Origin: Scardovia inopinata JCM 12537
GTDB taxonomy: Bacteria; Actinomycetota; Actinomycetes; Actinomycetales; Bifidobacteriaceae
DNA length: 64,000 nucleotides
Assembly (NCBI RefSeq): GCF_001042695.1
Contig: NZ_AP012334.1
Span: 372,001-436,000 of the forward strand
Reading direction: 5' to 3'
The notes beneath the pieces were generated by a model. That model did no database searches. It was not told the origin of the DNA and saw only the letters and a list, made by a program, of their open reading frames with translations. The position numbers were made by a program, and so were the translations under genes. Every line of letters begins with the position of its first letter. Positions within the stretch are counted from its first letter, which is position 1. Below are positions 1-9,331 of this stretch, one piece after another.

Positions 1-126
1 GGTGCTCTGGTACCTAATAAGGATCATCTTGCATACTGCAGGTATAAGGATGGTTCAGCCGGTCATCAGACCCTCTGCCCCTTGTGCGCAGCAGAGATGG
101 AGACAGTTATGAGAAGGGATAGGTGA
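1..126 (+). CDS. C-terminal end of an unidentified protein (5' truncated by window)
   Basis: An open frame runs from base 1 to a TGA at 124-126 and gives 41 residues rich in Cys (a YCRY segment, then a CPLC pair). This could be a small zinc-binding tail. The stop lies directly before the helicase gene, and a GTG at 123 overlaps it, so the two are probably co-transcribed. In other actinobacteria the partner of an AdnA-like helicase is often a second helicase-nuclease, but this tail shows no nuclease motif I recognise, so I assign no function. Confidence 0.45.
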   Translation, partial: GALVPNKDHLAYCRYKDGSAGHQTLCPLCAAEMETVMRRDR

Positions 127-158
127 GATCTGTGAAGTTGCTACAGGGGGAATTATCA

Positions 159-3100
159 ATGCCTGCCGGATCTGAATCATCATCGGAAAGACAGACTAAG
201 ACCGCGAAAAATAAGGCCCGGAAAGATGAGGCCAGTCAGCAGCAAAACAGGATTATTTTCGCTCCCGCCAATCAAGATTTGCTGATTGTCGCCGGGGCCG
301 GATCAGGCAAAACTCATGCCATGACTGAAAGAATTATCACTCTTATTAAGAGGGATCACATAGATCCCAACCGGATTCTAGGGCTGACTTTTACCCGCAA
401 AGCGGCGGCAGAACTGCTTTCCAGGGTTACCAAGGAAGTTGCCGCTGCGGCAGATCCTTATGACAGCTCAGTTGACCGGGGTTTTATGCATCCTCAGGTT
501 TTTACCTATGATGCTTTTTTCCAGTCCATCGTCCGTCAGTACGGGGCTTTGGTAGGTATGAGCTCGGACATTGTTCCTCTGAGTCAGGCCGGTCGCTACC
601 AGCTGGCATCTGAGGTTGTCAGCACTCATATCAGACCGTATATTGCCGATATGATTGCCGAAGACAATGACAATGATGCCTCTTCTTCGGCTTCATCCTC
701 TTCAGGCGGTCAGGGGCAGGAAGCTGACTCTTCTCAGGCTGATGACCAGGGATCTTACGCCGCCCTCGTTAAGGATGTGCTTGCCCTCTCTGCCGAGCTG
801 TCCAACTCTATGATCAGCCCTGATTGTCCTGGAATAAAGGAGGCTGTGGACCAGGTTAGCAGGTGGGATCAGGCTTTTCTGGATCTTGTAGACCGGTATG
901 CAGCCCAGGCTGACTCGGAGGCTGACTCGGGGACTGGCCGGGAGGAAGATAAAAAACCGCTTGACTCCCGCCTGCTCGACATGCAGAAGGCCACCCGGCG
1001 GCGGCAGATGCTGCTGGAAATGGTCTTGGCATATGATCAGGCAAAGAAAGACCAATCTTTGGCTGAATTCAGTGACTTTACCATAGCAGCCTTTCAGTTG
1101 GCCCTGCGTTACCCTTGGATTCGGTCAGAATACAGGGAGAAATTTTCCCATGTTTTTCTTGATGAATACCAGGATACGTCCACCACGCAGGCCAAACTTC
1201 TGACCCTCCTCTTTCATGATCCTCTTCCCGGCGCTGAATCTGCACCTACCTATGTGACGGCTGTGGGGGATCCTTATCAGTCTATTTATGCCTGGCGGGG
1301 GGCCAGTCCTGGCGCATTCAGCCTTTTCCTGAAAGATTATGGGATGAAGGAGGAAGAGATCGAAAGGATGAGCTATACCTGGAGAAATCCTGCCCTGGTC
1401 CTGGATGCTGCCAACCGGCTGACCAATCCCATTCGGTCGGACCAGGCAGATCCCTTAAGGCAGGCGTCAGCTATTACCCGTCAAGAAGTATCGGTAGATC
1501 AGTTGTCTTACATTGACAGCAAAGATGATGCCACTGTGGGCCTCATGGGCTATCCTACTGTTGCCCAGGAGGCAGATGGTATTGCCCGTTTTGCACACGA
1601 GGCAATCAAGCAGGCTCATCAGCGGGTGGATGCCAGGAAGGCAGCACACGGGTTCAAGAACGAAGAAGAGTATTGGGCTGAATATGGCAAGACGCATGTG
1701 GCCCTTCTCTTGAGGGCTAAAACTCATCGAAATATTTACTGCCAGGCCCTGTCCCGCCTGGGACTGACCTATGAGATTGCCGGTGATCAGTCATTATGGG
1801 ACCGGCCGGATTCGCAGGATTTGCTGGCCCTGCTCAGCCTGGTAACCGATCATACTGATTCGGCCTCAGCCCTGAGGCTGTTGGCTACCGATAGGTTCGG
1901 CCTGTCTAAGAATGATTTGTCAGTCCTGTCTTATATGGCCCAAAGCCTGGATAATGATTATAAACGTCAGGCCCTGCAGCAGCTGACAGACCAGAAAAGA
2001 CAGGAAGGAAACGGGACAGGTCAGGAGGTTAGTGACAGGGAGTTTCGCCAGCTTCGGGGACAGCTGCCGACAGGAGTTTACCTGACAGATCTGCTGGAAT
2101 GGGACGATTTTCCTGACTCTTACCGGCAGTGGGCCGACAGTCATCGGGAGACACAAGCCATCAGCCAGGTGGGGCTTCAGCAAATTGCCAAAGCATCGGC
2201 TATGATCCGTGATCTTGATGCCCATCTGGACCAACCTATCGAAGATGTCGTCTCGTATGCCAGCAAACTTCTGACTCTGGATATTGATGCTTCAGTTAGT
2301 CAGGCCATAGCACAGGGTTGGGCTGCCGATACTCCCTCCCGATCCTGCCTATCAGCTTTCCAGGATCTGGCCCAGACTTACGCCCGGGAGATTGCAGACG
2401 GACAATCTGCCACTTTGACCGGTTTCGTTGCCTGGCTGACGGCCAATAAGGAGAATCCAACCGATGAGTTTGTCGGCGGATCTGTTCTCAGTGACAATCC
2501 TGATGTGGTTGTGATGACCGTCCATCAGGCGAAAGGTCTGCAATGGGATGCAGTTGCCGTGGGAGGCATGGGGGCTCAGACTTTTCCCTCCAACCAGGGA
2601 GACAGGTTGGCGGTCAGTCTCCTTCCTCACTGTGACTCTCAGGGCAAACCGACTGATTGTGATTATGCATCTGAGTTGGTCACCAGCAGCAGGCAGTCTT
2701 CAGATTATGTTCTTAAGCCTGGGGTTTGGGATGGATCTTTTATGACCGGCAGGCAAAAAACTTATGACAGGGCTACCAGGGCCTACAGGGATCCTGACTA
2801 CTTTACTCAATCCTACACCTGGCTGACTGCTGCCACGGCTGTTCCTGCCCCGGTCAGATCTGACCGGGATCTTCTTCCTGCTTTTCCTGATGCTGCTAAT
2901 CTGGCTGAAGCCTTTCCCACCTGGACAGATTTAGAAAGAGCTGTTTTTGATTCTTCCCAGGCCCAGCAGGTGAAAAAGGCAAACCAGGCTTTGTCTAAAG
3001 GAAAACAGAGCTATAGGGCCGTTGTTGATAACCTCTATCAGGCGGTAGCCAGGAAAGACACAGATGCTGTGAACTTTATTCTGAACAGGGATGAAGCCGG

Positions 3101-4895
3101 GAAGAAGAAACCGACAAAAGATACCTTGACTGTGGCTGAAGGGGCAGTAGCTGAAGCTTTGAGCGCCTTATACGGTCGGGGGAGGGAAGAAACCAGCTCC
3201 TCAGAGAACAAGGGGGAGAGAATGAGCCTGGCAAGGGAAATCTCCGGTCAGCTTTTGGAAGATGAGCGCCGCCTGGCTTATGTAGCTCTCACCAGGACTG
3301 AGCATGATCTCTTTCTGACTTTTTCTGAGCACCAGACTGATCCTTTCGATCCTCACGAGTACGATCGGGTTCATTTTGCCCAGGCCGGCCAGGCTCTGGG
3401 GGATGGTGCTTCCATCTCTTCCATGCGCAAGTGGGTTGATAATCAGGCCCTGAAACTGGAGTCGACAGCCTCGGTATTCTGGCTGGAACTTTTCAGCAGG
3501 TATTCCAATCCTGAAACCTGTCCAGAAGATTATGCGGTGTGTCCGGCTGAGGATCCTTTTTATAGCAATGATTCCTATAGCCAGTTGCCTATGGGACTGT
3601 TTCTTGGCGGCCGGGCCGAACTTTTTCGCTCGCAGGTAGTGGACCAGGCTCTCAGGGAGTCTGAACAAGCTCGGATTAAAGATCCTGATGTGGTATGGCC
3701 TCAGGGATCAGCCTCTGACGACTTGGTTGATAAGGTCCTGGCGGCCAGCGCTGGCCTGGTCCAGCAGAGGATAAGGGAACTGACAAATGCGAATTCCGCT
3801 GACCAGGTTCCGGATGATCGGCAGAGTCGGCAGGAGCAGACACTGACAGCTGCAGCACGACGTCTTGTTGCTGACCGGGCTCAGACCCGGGCAAGGTCTC
3901 TCCAGCCCAATCGGGTTTCGCCAGCCGGTCAGATCTTCACCTCTGCACAGCAGACAGGAATCGTCTATGTGACTGCTATTCAGAAAAGCTTTGCTGCTCA
4001 TCTTCAGACACAGTCAGACGGGGGCAAGGACCAGAAGAGCCTGAGGAGCAGCATGAGCCTAGGATCTGGATCTGCTCAGAAAAAGAAGAAGCAGACTTCG
4101 GGGCAGTCTTATCAGTCCAGCCACGATCTGATTTACCGGCCCATGCCCCGAGCCAGCTCCTTGCAAGCGCAGCATGGAACAGAATTTCATGAATGGGCAC
4201 AGGAGTTCATCCTGCCTTCATCCTTGTCTTCGCAAGGAGAGCACCTCAGCGGACAAGCCTGGAAGGAATACAGGCAGAAAATAAGCCGCGAGGTTGCACA
4301 GGAGGTAAGCCGGATAACAAATCTAATGTCGGCCCCTGCCGAGGGTGGACAGACAGATGTGCCTCAGCTTCTACGGTGGAAAAATAACCTTCTTCATTCG
4401 GTCTGGGCCGGCAGGGAGGCATGGGCTGCGGAGCAGTCTATCACCGATACGATTGAAGGAGGGGACGGCAGCATTTATCATCTTCGAGGTTCCCTGGACG
4501 CGGTCTTTTATGGCCGTCTTAATGATGATCCCAATAATCCTACTGAGAATTTTTATACAATCGTTGACTGGAAGACAGGGCATAAACCCGGCAGGCCGGC
4601 TGAGAAGGCGGAGAAGCTGGCCCAGCTTGATATTTACCGCCTCATGCTCAGTGATTTGCTGGGAATTGGCATCGATCAGATTGAGGCTCAGCTCTACTAC
4701 CTGGATGAAGATAGGCAGGAAGACCGGCCCATCACCTGCCCTATGCGGTCTCGAAATCTCATTCTTTCTTCTCTCCAGCAAACTCTGAAAGACAGACTTG
4801 CCACTGGAATTTTGGATGATGCTGACGATATGGTTGATCCCGATTCCAACCTGAAAACCTGGTCAGATGAAGACTGGTCAGATGAAGAAGAGTAA
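159..4895 (+). CDS. UvrD/AdnA-like ATP-dependent DNA helicase with C-terminal RecB-like nuclease
   Basis: Large superfamily 1A helicase predicted to unwind and resect DNA ends in double-strand break repair. Motifs in order: Walker A AGAGSGKT at about residues 45-52, motif II VFLDEYQDTS, motif III GDPYQSIYAWRGA, motif IV YTWRNPALVLDAANRL, motif V MTVHQAKGLQWD, motif VI YVALTRTEHD. Near the C-terminus are HGTEFHEWA, a GSLDAV Asp, VDWKTG and QLDIYR, which together make a PD-(D/E)XK RecB-type nuclease. The length of about 1,580 aa is long but usual for actinobacterial AdnA-like proteins. I prefer ATG 159, which has CAGGGGG 8 bases upstream. GTG 123, overlapping the previous stop, is the alternative. 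A Ser-rich insertion lies near residue 180. The family assignment is firm; the exact orthologue (AdnA or another UvrD-like protein) is inference. Confidence 0.9.
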   Translation: MPAGSESSSERQTKTAKNKARKDEASQQQNRIIFAPANQDLLIVAGAGSGKTHAMTERIITLIKRDHIDPNRILGLTFTRKAAAELLSRVTKEVAAAADPYDSSVDRGFMHPQVFTYDAFFQSIVRQYGALVGMSSDIVPLSQAGRYQLASEVVSTHIRPYIADMIAEDNDNDASSSASSSSGGQGQEADSSQADDQGSYAALVKDVLALSAELSNSMISPDCPGIKEAVDQVSRWDQAFLDLVDRYAAQADSEADSGTGREEDKKPLDSRLLDMQKATRRRQMLLEMVLAYDQAKKDQSLAEFSDFTIAAFQLALRYPWIRSEYREKFSHVFLDEYQDTSTTQAKLLTLLFHDPLPGAESAPTYVTAVGDPYQSIYAWRGASPGAFSLFLKDYGMKEEEIERMSYTWRNPALVLDAANRLTNPIRSDQADPLRQASAITRQEVSVDQLSYIDSKDDATVGLMGYPTVAQEADGIARFAHEAIKQAHQRVDARKAAHGFKNEEEYWAEYGKTHVALLLRAKTHRNIYCQALSRLGLTYEIAGDQSLWDRPDSQDLLALLSLVTDHTDSASALRLLATDRFGLSKNDLSVLSYMAQSLDNDYKRQALQQLTDQKRQEGNGTGQEVSDREFRQLRGQLPTGVYLTDLLEWDDFPDSYRQWADSHRETQAISQVGLQQIAKASAMIRDLDAHLDQPIEDVVSYASKLLTLDIDASVSQAIAQGWAADTPSRSCLSAFQDLAQTYAREIADGQSATLTGFVAWLTANKENPTDEFVGGSVLSDNPDVVVMTVHQAKGLQWDAVAVGGMGAQTFPSNQGDRLAVSLLPHCDSQGKPTDCDYASELVTSSRQSSDYVLKPGVWDGSFMTGRQKTYDRATRAYRDPDYFTQSYTWLTAATAVPAPVRSDRDLLPAFPDAANLAEAFPTWTDLERAVFDSSQAQQVKKANQALSKGKQSYRAVVDNLYQAVARKDTDAVNFILNRDEAGKKKPTKDTLTVAEGAVAEALSALYGRGREETSSSENKGERMSLAREISGQLLEDERRLAYVALTRTEHDLFLTFSEHQTDPFDPHEYDRVHFAQAGQALGDGASISSMRKWVDNQALKLESTASVFWLELFSRYSNPETCPEDYAVCPAEDPFYSNDSYSQLPMGLFLGGRAELFRSQVVDQALRESEQARIKDPDVVWPQGSASDDLVDKVLAASAGLVQQRIRELTNANSADQVPDDRQSRQEQTLTAAARRLVADRAQTRARSLQPNRVSPAGQIFTSAQQTGIVYVTAIQKSFAAHLQTQSDGGKDQKSLRSSMSLGSGSAQKKKKQTSGQSYQSSHDLIYRPMPRASSLQAQHGTEFHEWAQEFILPSSLSSQGEHLSGQAWKEYRQKISREVAQEVSRITNLMSAPAEGGQTDVPQLLRWKNNLLHSVWAGREAWAAEQSITDTIEGGDGSIYHLRGSLDAVFYGRLNDDPNNPTENFYTIVDWKTGHKPGRPAEKAEKLAQLDIYRLMLSDLLGIGIDQIEAQLYYLDEDRQEDRPITCPMRSRNLILSSLQQTLKDRLATGILDDADDMVDPDSNLKTWSDEDWSDEEE

Positions 4896-5017
4896 AGCGG
4901 CTGAAGGACTATAAGCATAGTATAAATATACAATATTAATTTGCTTGATACTTGCCCTTTCATTCCGCGATTATGCGCTTATCTATAAGCAATTTTACTA
5001 AAGGAAGAGGTTATATT

Positions 5018-5053
5018 ATGCTGGATTATTATGCAAAATGGACAGAGCGATAA
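5018..5053 (+). other. Possible 11-codon leader ORF ahead of the GNAT gene
   Basis: An ATG at 5018 sits 7 bases after a strong Shine-Dalgarno (AAGGAAGAGG, 5001-5010) and encodes MLDYYAKWTER before a TAA. The GNAT frame that follows is different and starts at 5082 with its own GGACGGAG site. The strong ribosome site therefore serves a mini-ORF rather than the annotated gene. It could be a translational leader or a decayed start. Confidence 0.25.
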
Positions 5054-5081
5054 TAGACACAATGGACGGAGTGAACAGACC

Positions 5082-5879
5082 ATGCGGACCGCGCAAGCCC
5101 TGGATAGGCCGGTAATCGACAGCATCAGCCTACCGACTGCTTTTGCAAGCCCTATCACTCTGCGCTCTTTGAGGGAAACAGACATTGACCGCCTGGCTGC
5201 GATTACGCAGAAGGCCTGGTTCAAACCCCGCATACCCAGCAGCCTGGTGAATGGCCACAGAGCGGACGAAGGCTGGCAGGATGCCCAGGGCCACCGGAGA
5301 TTTTTTGCTGCAAAGTATGACTTTCTTTGGTATCTTAACAAGTGCACACATGCCCTGGTGGCCGATATTGCCGGCAGGGTCAGCGGGGTCATTCTGACGG
5401 ACCTTTTTGCCGGTCATGAAGATGGGATCCAGGCGCTGAGCGGGCAGGACAGGCTTTTTGAACAGTACGATAAGTGGATAAAAACTGCTGTGCCCGATGG
5501 GAGCAAGATTGCGACAAGCATCCAGGAGGATGATCTCAAAACCAACCACCTGGCGGAAGCTGTTCGTCGAGACAGTCAGGCTGAAATCGTTCTTTTTATT
5601 GTCGATGACACTGTCAGAGGCCAGGGCGTGGGCAAAACTCTCTGGCAGGCAATGATACAGTTTTTGTCCACGCACGGTGTGGATAATTATTACCTCTATA
5701 CCGATACAGAATGTAATTTTATGTTTTATGAGTATCAGGGTCTGACCCGGGTGACTGAACAGCTGAATGCTTCCGGTCCTGTAGGGGAGCCCCTGGATAA
5801 GTTTATTTATCAAGGGTCTGCTGGGGAACCGAGGCTGAGAAAAAATTTCCAACCTGAAAATTCACAGCAGGAGAAATAG
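5082..5879 (+). CDS. GNAT-family N-acetyltransferase
   Basis: Predicted acetyl-CoA-dependent N-acetyltransferase of about 265 aa; substrate unknown. The N-terminal ITLRSLRETDIDRLAAI segment is the typical first strand and helix of the fold. The acetyl-CoA pyrophosphate loop is VRGQGVGKTLWQAM (R/Q-x-x-G-x-G form). It is followed by the NYYLYTDTECNFMFYEYQGL strand-helix that closes the fold. The open frame extends up to 5031, but ATG 5082 is the better start because GGACGGAG precedes it by about 9 bases. It lies 18 bases before the MFS gene, so the two probably form an operon. The pairing with a transporter hints at detoxification, which is only a guess. Confidence 0.75.
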   Translation: MRTAQALDRPVIDSISLPTAFASPITLRSLRETDIDRLAAITQKAWFKPRIPSSLVNGHRADEGWQDAQGHRRFFAAKYDFLWYLNKCTHALVADIAGRVSGVILTDLFAGHEDGIQALSGQDRLFEQYDKWIKTAVPDGSKIATSIQEDDLKTNHLAEAVRRDSQAEIVLFIVDDTVRGQGVGKTLWQAMIQFLSTHGVDNYYLYTDTECNFMFYEYQGLTRVTEQLNASGPVGEPLDKFIYQGSAGEPRLRKNFQPENSQQEK

Positions 5880-5897
5880 TCGAAAGGAAACAAACCC

Positions 5898-7214
5898 ATG
5901 ACAGGCGCTCCCTCTTCTGCCGGCGCACCGTCTCCATACGTCAGAATTTTTACCCTACCTGGGGCTCTGGCATTTTCTTCATCCGCAGCTGTGACCCGTA
6001 TGCCCATGGCAATGGTCAGTCTAGGTATGGTTCTTACCCTTAACCATATTTATGGGGACTGGACCACTCCCGGCTTTATGACTGCCGCTTATGTGCTGGC
6101 TTCTGCTGCCGTTACTCCTGTCTATGCCCGTCTTTTCGATCGTTATGGGCAAAGAACAGTAGGTCTTCCTCTGATTATTTTGCAAGCTGTAGGCTTTGTT
6201 TCTTTAGCGCTCTGCGCCCAGGCTCATGTTTCCCTGGTCTTTCTGTATGCCTTGGCCATTTTCCTGGGACTGACTTCTTTCTCTGTTGGTGCCCTGGTCA
6301 GAACTCGCTGGGCTCGGGCAATGGCTGACGGAGGGGAAGACGGATCCCTCCTGGACACCGCCTATTCCTTGGAATCTGCCATCGATGAAATCGCTTTTAT
6401 TTTTGGCCCTATTCTGGTGGCTTCTCTGGCAACAGCAGCCTCTCCGGTCCTGCCTTTTTATGTGTGTGCCCTCTTGGAGGGAATCGGAGGACTGATTTTC
6501 TTCTGTTTGCCTTCTGCCCACGGCAGAGCCATTCATACCCTGACTTCCATCAACCTGTCAACAGACCAGCCAGTAGAAGGGGAAAGCAAGCAGGAAAATG
6601 ATCTGAGCTCGGTCAGCCAGACTGATCATGCCAAGAGATTAGCTTTCCTCTACCCGGGAATGATTATCCTCTGCCTGATTTTCGTCTTTTTTAACGCCAG
6701 CTTTTCTGCTTTCGATGTGACCATGACTGCCCTCATGCGGTCCATGGAAAAAGACAGTCTTCTGGGTCTTCAGCTGGCTCTGTTTGCTGTAGGTTCCTGT
6801 ATAGGGGCTTTGATCTTCGGCTCCCGCCCTCATAGGGGGAACCCTTGGAGACGGCTCATCATCCTTATGACCTATCTTGCTGCCGGCTTCCTCCTCATTG
6901 CTCTCTTTTCTCAGATGCACAGCCTGGCGGCTATAGGGGTGGTGGAACTAGTGTCCGGGTTGAGTATTGCTCCGCTTTTTGCCACAGGAAACCTGATGGT
7001 TAAGCAAATCGTTCCCGCGTCTTCTTTGACTGAGGGCTTGTCCTGGCTGTCCACTGCGGGTACCATCGGATCAGCCCTGGGGTCGGCTTTCAGCGGACGA
7101 ATTCTGGATTCCTGGGGAGCGTTTGGGGTCTGTCATCCTTGTGGATTTTGGTTGCAGTTGCCTGCCTGCTCATTCTGGTTGGTCAGGTCAGGTATGGGAG
7201 GGCACACACCCTGA
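5898..7214 (+). CDS. MFS transporter, 3' end frameshifted
   Basis: Major facilitator superfamily permease of about 440 aa with 11 clear hydrophobic helices. The loop-2/3-type signature reads YARLFDRYGQRTVGLP. Substrate unknown. AAAGGA 11 bases upstream supports ATG 5898. The encoded tail after GAFGV (CHPCGFWLQLPACSFWLV...) is not helix-like. Another frame over the same bases reads LSSLWILVAVACLLILVGQ...AHTLTA and stops at 7220-7222. That is a convincing twelfth membrane helix. One extra G in the run at 7125-7128 would give FGGLSSLWILVAV and restore it. The gene is therefore either recently frameshifted, phase-variable or mis-sequenced at this homopolymer. Confidence 0.8.
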   Translation: MTGAPSSAGAPSPYVRIFTLPGALAFSSSAAVTRMPMAMVSLGMVLTLNHIYGDWTTPGFMTAAYVLASAAVTPVYARLFDRYGQRTVGLPLIILQAVGFVSLALCAQAHVSLVFLYALAIFLGLTSFSVGALVRTRWARAMADGGEDGSLLDTAYSLESAIDEIAFIFGPILVASLATAASPVLPFYVCALLEGIGGLIFFCLPSAHGRAIHTLTSINLSTDQPVEGESKQENDLSSVSQTDHAKRLAFLYPGMIILCLIFVFFNASFSAFDVTMTALMRSMEKDSLLGLQLALFAVGSCIGALIFGSRPHRGNPWRRLIILMTYLAAGFLLIALFSQMHSLAAIGVVELVSGLSIAPLFATGNLMVKQIVPASSLTEGLSWLSTAGTIGSALGSAFSGRILDSWGAFGVCHPCGFWLQLPACSFWLVRSGMGGHTP

Positions 7215-7303
7215 CAGCATAAAAGCTTGGGGAGTGAGTAGAATAGAGACGGATAGTGAGCGCTGCTGGCGGATCCAAGGCCCTGAGCTCACCATGAATA
7301 TAG

Positions 7304-7327
7304 TGTTAAGGATAATGTTAAGGATAA
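7304..7327 (+). repeat. 12-bp tandem duplication in the RNase J leader
   Basis: Two perfect head-to-tail copies of GTTAAGGATAAT, 16 bases before the rnj ATG. Each copy carries an AAGGA Shine-Dalgarno-like core, but both lie further from the ATG (about 19 and 31 bases) than usual. Confidence 0.85.
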
Positions 7328-7342
7328 TAAAGACTGATAATA

Positions 7343-9172
7343 ATGGAACAAACAGCAAGACGTACAAGCAAGAAGTCCTCTACTTCTGCCGGCCGTTCCC
7401 GTAAGGGGAATGGCCGTTCCCATGGTGGCCGCAAAACGGCCCCAGCTGCTGCACAGACAGTGGCCCAAGAGGGTAAACTCGTAGCTCCTCCCAAGTATCA
7501 CAAGGGATCCATGAGGATTGTTCCCCTAGGAGGTCTGGGCGAAATTGGCCGTAATATGAACGTTATTGAGTACAACGGTCACATCCTTCTGATTGACTGC
7601 GGTGTTCTTTTCCCGGAAGAAGAGCAGCCGGGGGTTGATTTAATCCTCCCCGATTTCTCCTATATCCGCAGCCGGCTTGATAAGGTCGAGGCTCTGGTCT
7701 TAACCCACGGTCATGAGGATCATATTGGAGCTGTTCCATATTTGTTGCGGGAGAGGCCGGATATTCCCCTGATTGGTTCTAAGCTGACTTTAGCTTTTGT
7801 GGAAGCAAAGTGCCGGGAACATCATATTGATCCCATTATGAATCCGGTTCAGGGCAGGGACAAAATGAAAGTCGGCCCCTTTAACCTGGAATTTATTACC
7901 GTTACCCACTCCATTCCTGATGCCCTGGCTGTGTCAGTGAAAACTCCGGCGGGTCACATTATTGATACCGGAGATATGAAGCTGGATCAGCTTCCTCTGG
8001 ATCATAAAATCACTGACCTCAGAGAATTCGCCCGCCTGGGTGAGCAGGGGGTAGACCTCCTGATGGCAGATTCTACCAACGCCGAGGTCCCCGGTTTTGT
8101 CAAGCCGGAAACAACCATTGGCCCCGCCTTGGATAAGGCCTTTGCTGAAGCTAAGCGCAAAATTATTGTTGCCAGCTTCTCCAGCCATGTTCATCGGGTT
8201 CAGCAGGTGGTGGATGCAGCTCATAAGTATGGCCGCAAGGTGGTTTTTGTAGGCAGGTCCATGGTTCGCAACATGGGAATTGCTGCTGATCTGGGTTATC
8301 TGCATCTTCCCGAGAACACTGTAGTGGATCTGAAGGAAGCCCGCGATATCCAGGATGACAAGCTGGTTTATATGTGCACTGGTTCCCAGGGAGAGCCTAT
8401 GGCAGCCCTGGGCCGCATTGCCGATGGAAATCATCAGGATATCACCATTCATGAGTTTGATACGGTGATTTTGGCCAGCTCCCTGATCCCCGGCAATGAG
8501 CACGAGGTTTACAAGGTCATCAACAAGCTGGCCAGGCTGGGAGCCCGGGTGGTCAACCGGGATAATGCCGCTATTCATGTGTCCGGTCACAGCAATGAGG
8601 GCGAGCTCCTTTACTTCTACAACATTGTTCAGCCCAAGGCAGCCATGCCGATTCATGGTGAAAACAGGCACCTGATTGCCAATGGCCTGATTGCCGTTAA
8701 AACTGGGGTAGACCCTGCCAATGTGGTCCTTGCTGAAGATGGAGATGTGGTGGATCTCTATCACGGTCAGGCTGCCATTGTAGGCTCTGTTCCCTGCGGA
8801 TATGTTTATGTGGATGGAACGTCCGTAGGTGAAATCACCGAGGATGAGTTGGAAAAGCGCCGGATTCTCAGTGAGGAAGGCTTCGTATCCAGCTTTGTGG
8901 TGGTTGACAGCAGTAAGAATGAGGTGGTGTCCGGGCCCAAGATATTCCTTAATGCCGTTGCTGAGGCTGAAAGCGACTTTGCTGAAGTCCAAGTTCAGAT
9001 TGTTCGCGATCTGGAAAACGCTATGCTGGAAGGAACTAAAGATTCTTATCAGCTTCAGCAGAGAATGCGCAGAACCTTGGGCAGCTGGATTGGCCGCAAG
9101 CTCAGACGCCGCCGCCCCATGATTGTTCCGGTTGTTGCCGACCTGGCAACAGACGTAGCTCCCCAGGTTTGA
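7343..9172 (+). CDS. rnj: Ribonuclease J
   Basis: Metallo-beta-lactamase/beta-CASP ribonuclease for mRNA decay and rRNA processing in the cytoplasm. The zinc-binding HGHEDHIG is at residues 122-129. The core starts at MRIVPLGGLGEIGRNMNV and continues through DTGDMKLD, MADSTNAE, ASFSSHVHRVQQ, CTGSQGEPMAAL, VSGHSNEGEL and the C-terminal PIHGENRHL motif. The full length of 609 aa fits actinobacterial RNase J, including a basic, low-complexity N-terminal tail of about 55 residues (Lys/Arg/Ser-rich) that may contact RNA. No good Shine-Dalgarno sits at normal distance; the duplicated AAGGA in the leader is the nearest. The gene stands alone with its own leader and is followed by pepN 159 bases later. 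Confidence 0.95.
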   Translation: MEQTARRTSKKSSTSAGRSRKGNGRSHGGRKTAPAAAQTVAQEGKLVAPPKYHKGSMRIVPLGGLGEIGRNMNVIEYNGHILLIDCGVLFPEEEQPGVDLILPDFSYIRSRLDKVEALVLTHGHEDHIGAVPYLLRERPDIPLIGSKLTLAFVEAKCREHHIDPIMNPVQGRDKMKVGPFNLEFITVTHSIPDALAVSVKTPAGHIIDTGDMKLDQLPLDHKITDLREFARLGEQGVDLLMADSTNAEVPGFVKPETTIGPALDKAFAEAKRKIIVASFSSHVHRVQQVVDAAHKYGRKVVFVGRSMVRNMGIAADLGYLHLPENTVVDLKEARDIQDDKLVYMCTGSQGEPMAALGRIADGNHQDITIHEFDTVILASSLIPGNEHEVYKVINKLARLGARVVNRDNAAIHVSGHSNEGELLYFYNIVQPKAAMPIHGENRHLIANGLIAVKTGVDPANVVLAEDGDVVDLYHGQAAIVGSVPCGYVYVDGTSVGEITEDELEKRRILSEEGFVSSFVVVDSSKNEVVSGPKIFLNAVAEAESDFAEVQVQIVRDLENAMLEGTKDSYQLQQRMRRTLGSWIGRKLRRRRPMIVPVVADLATDVAPQV

Positions 9173-9331
9173 GAGCAGCTCATAATTCGCTGGGGAAAAA
9201 TCGCTGAAAACCACTGAAAATTGCTGAAAATGCACCTTTTGTATACCATGCAGATATAAGCACAATAAAAGAAAATCAGGAACATAGCCAAATCGTTACC
9301 GTCATATGTTCCACAAAATAATGGAGGTACA

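Noticed and set aside
3201-3668. 155-codon minus-strand frame in the helicase gene
   Set aside because: Shadow of the helicase, which has all SF1 motifs.
7934-9265. 443-codon open frame antisense to RNase J
   Set aside because: It mirrors a strongly conserved gene, has no ribosome site or domain pattern, and its length follows from codon bias of the real gene.
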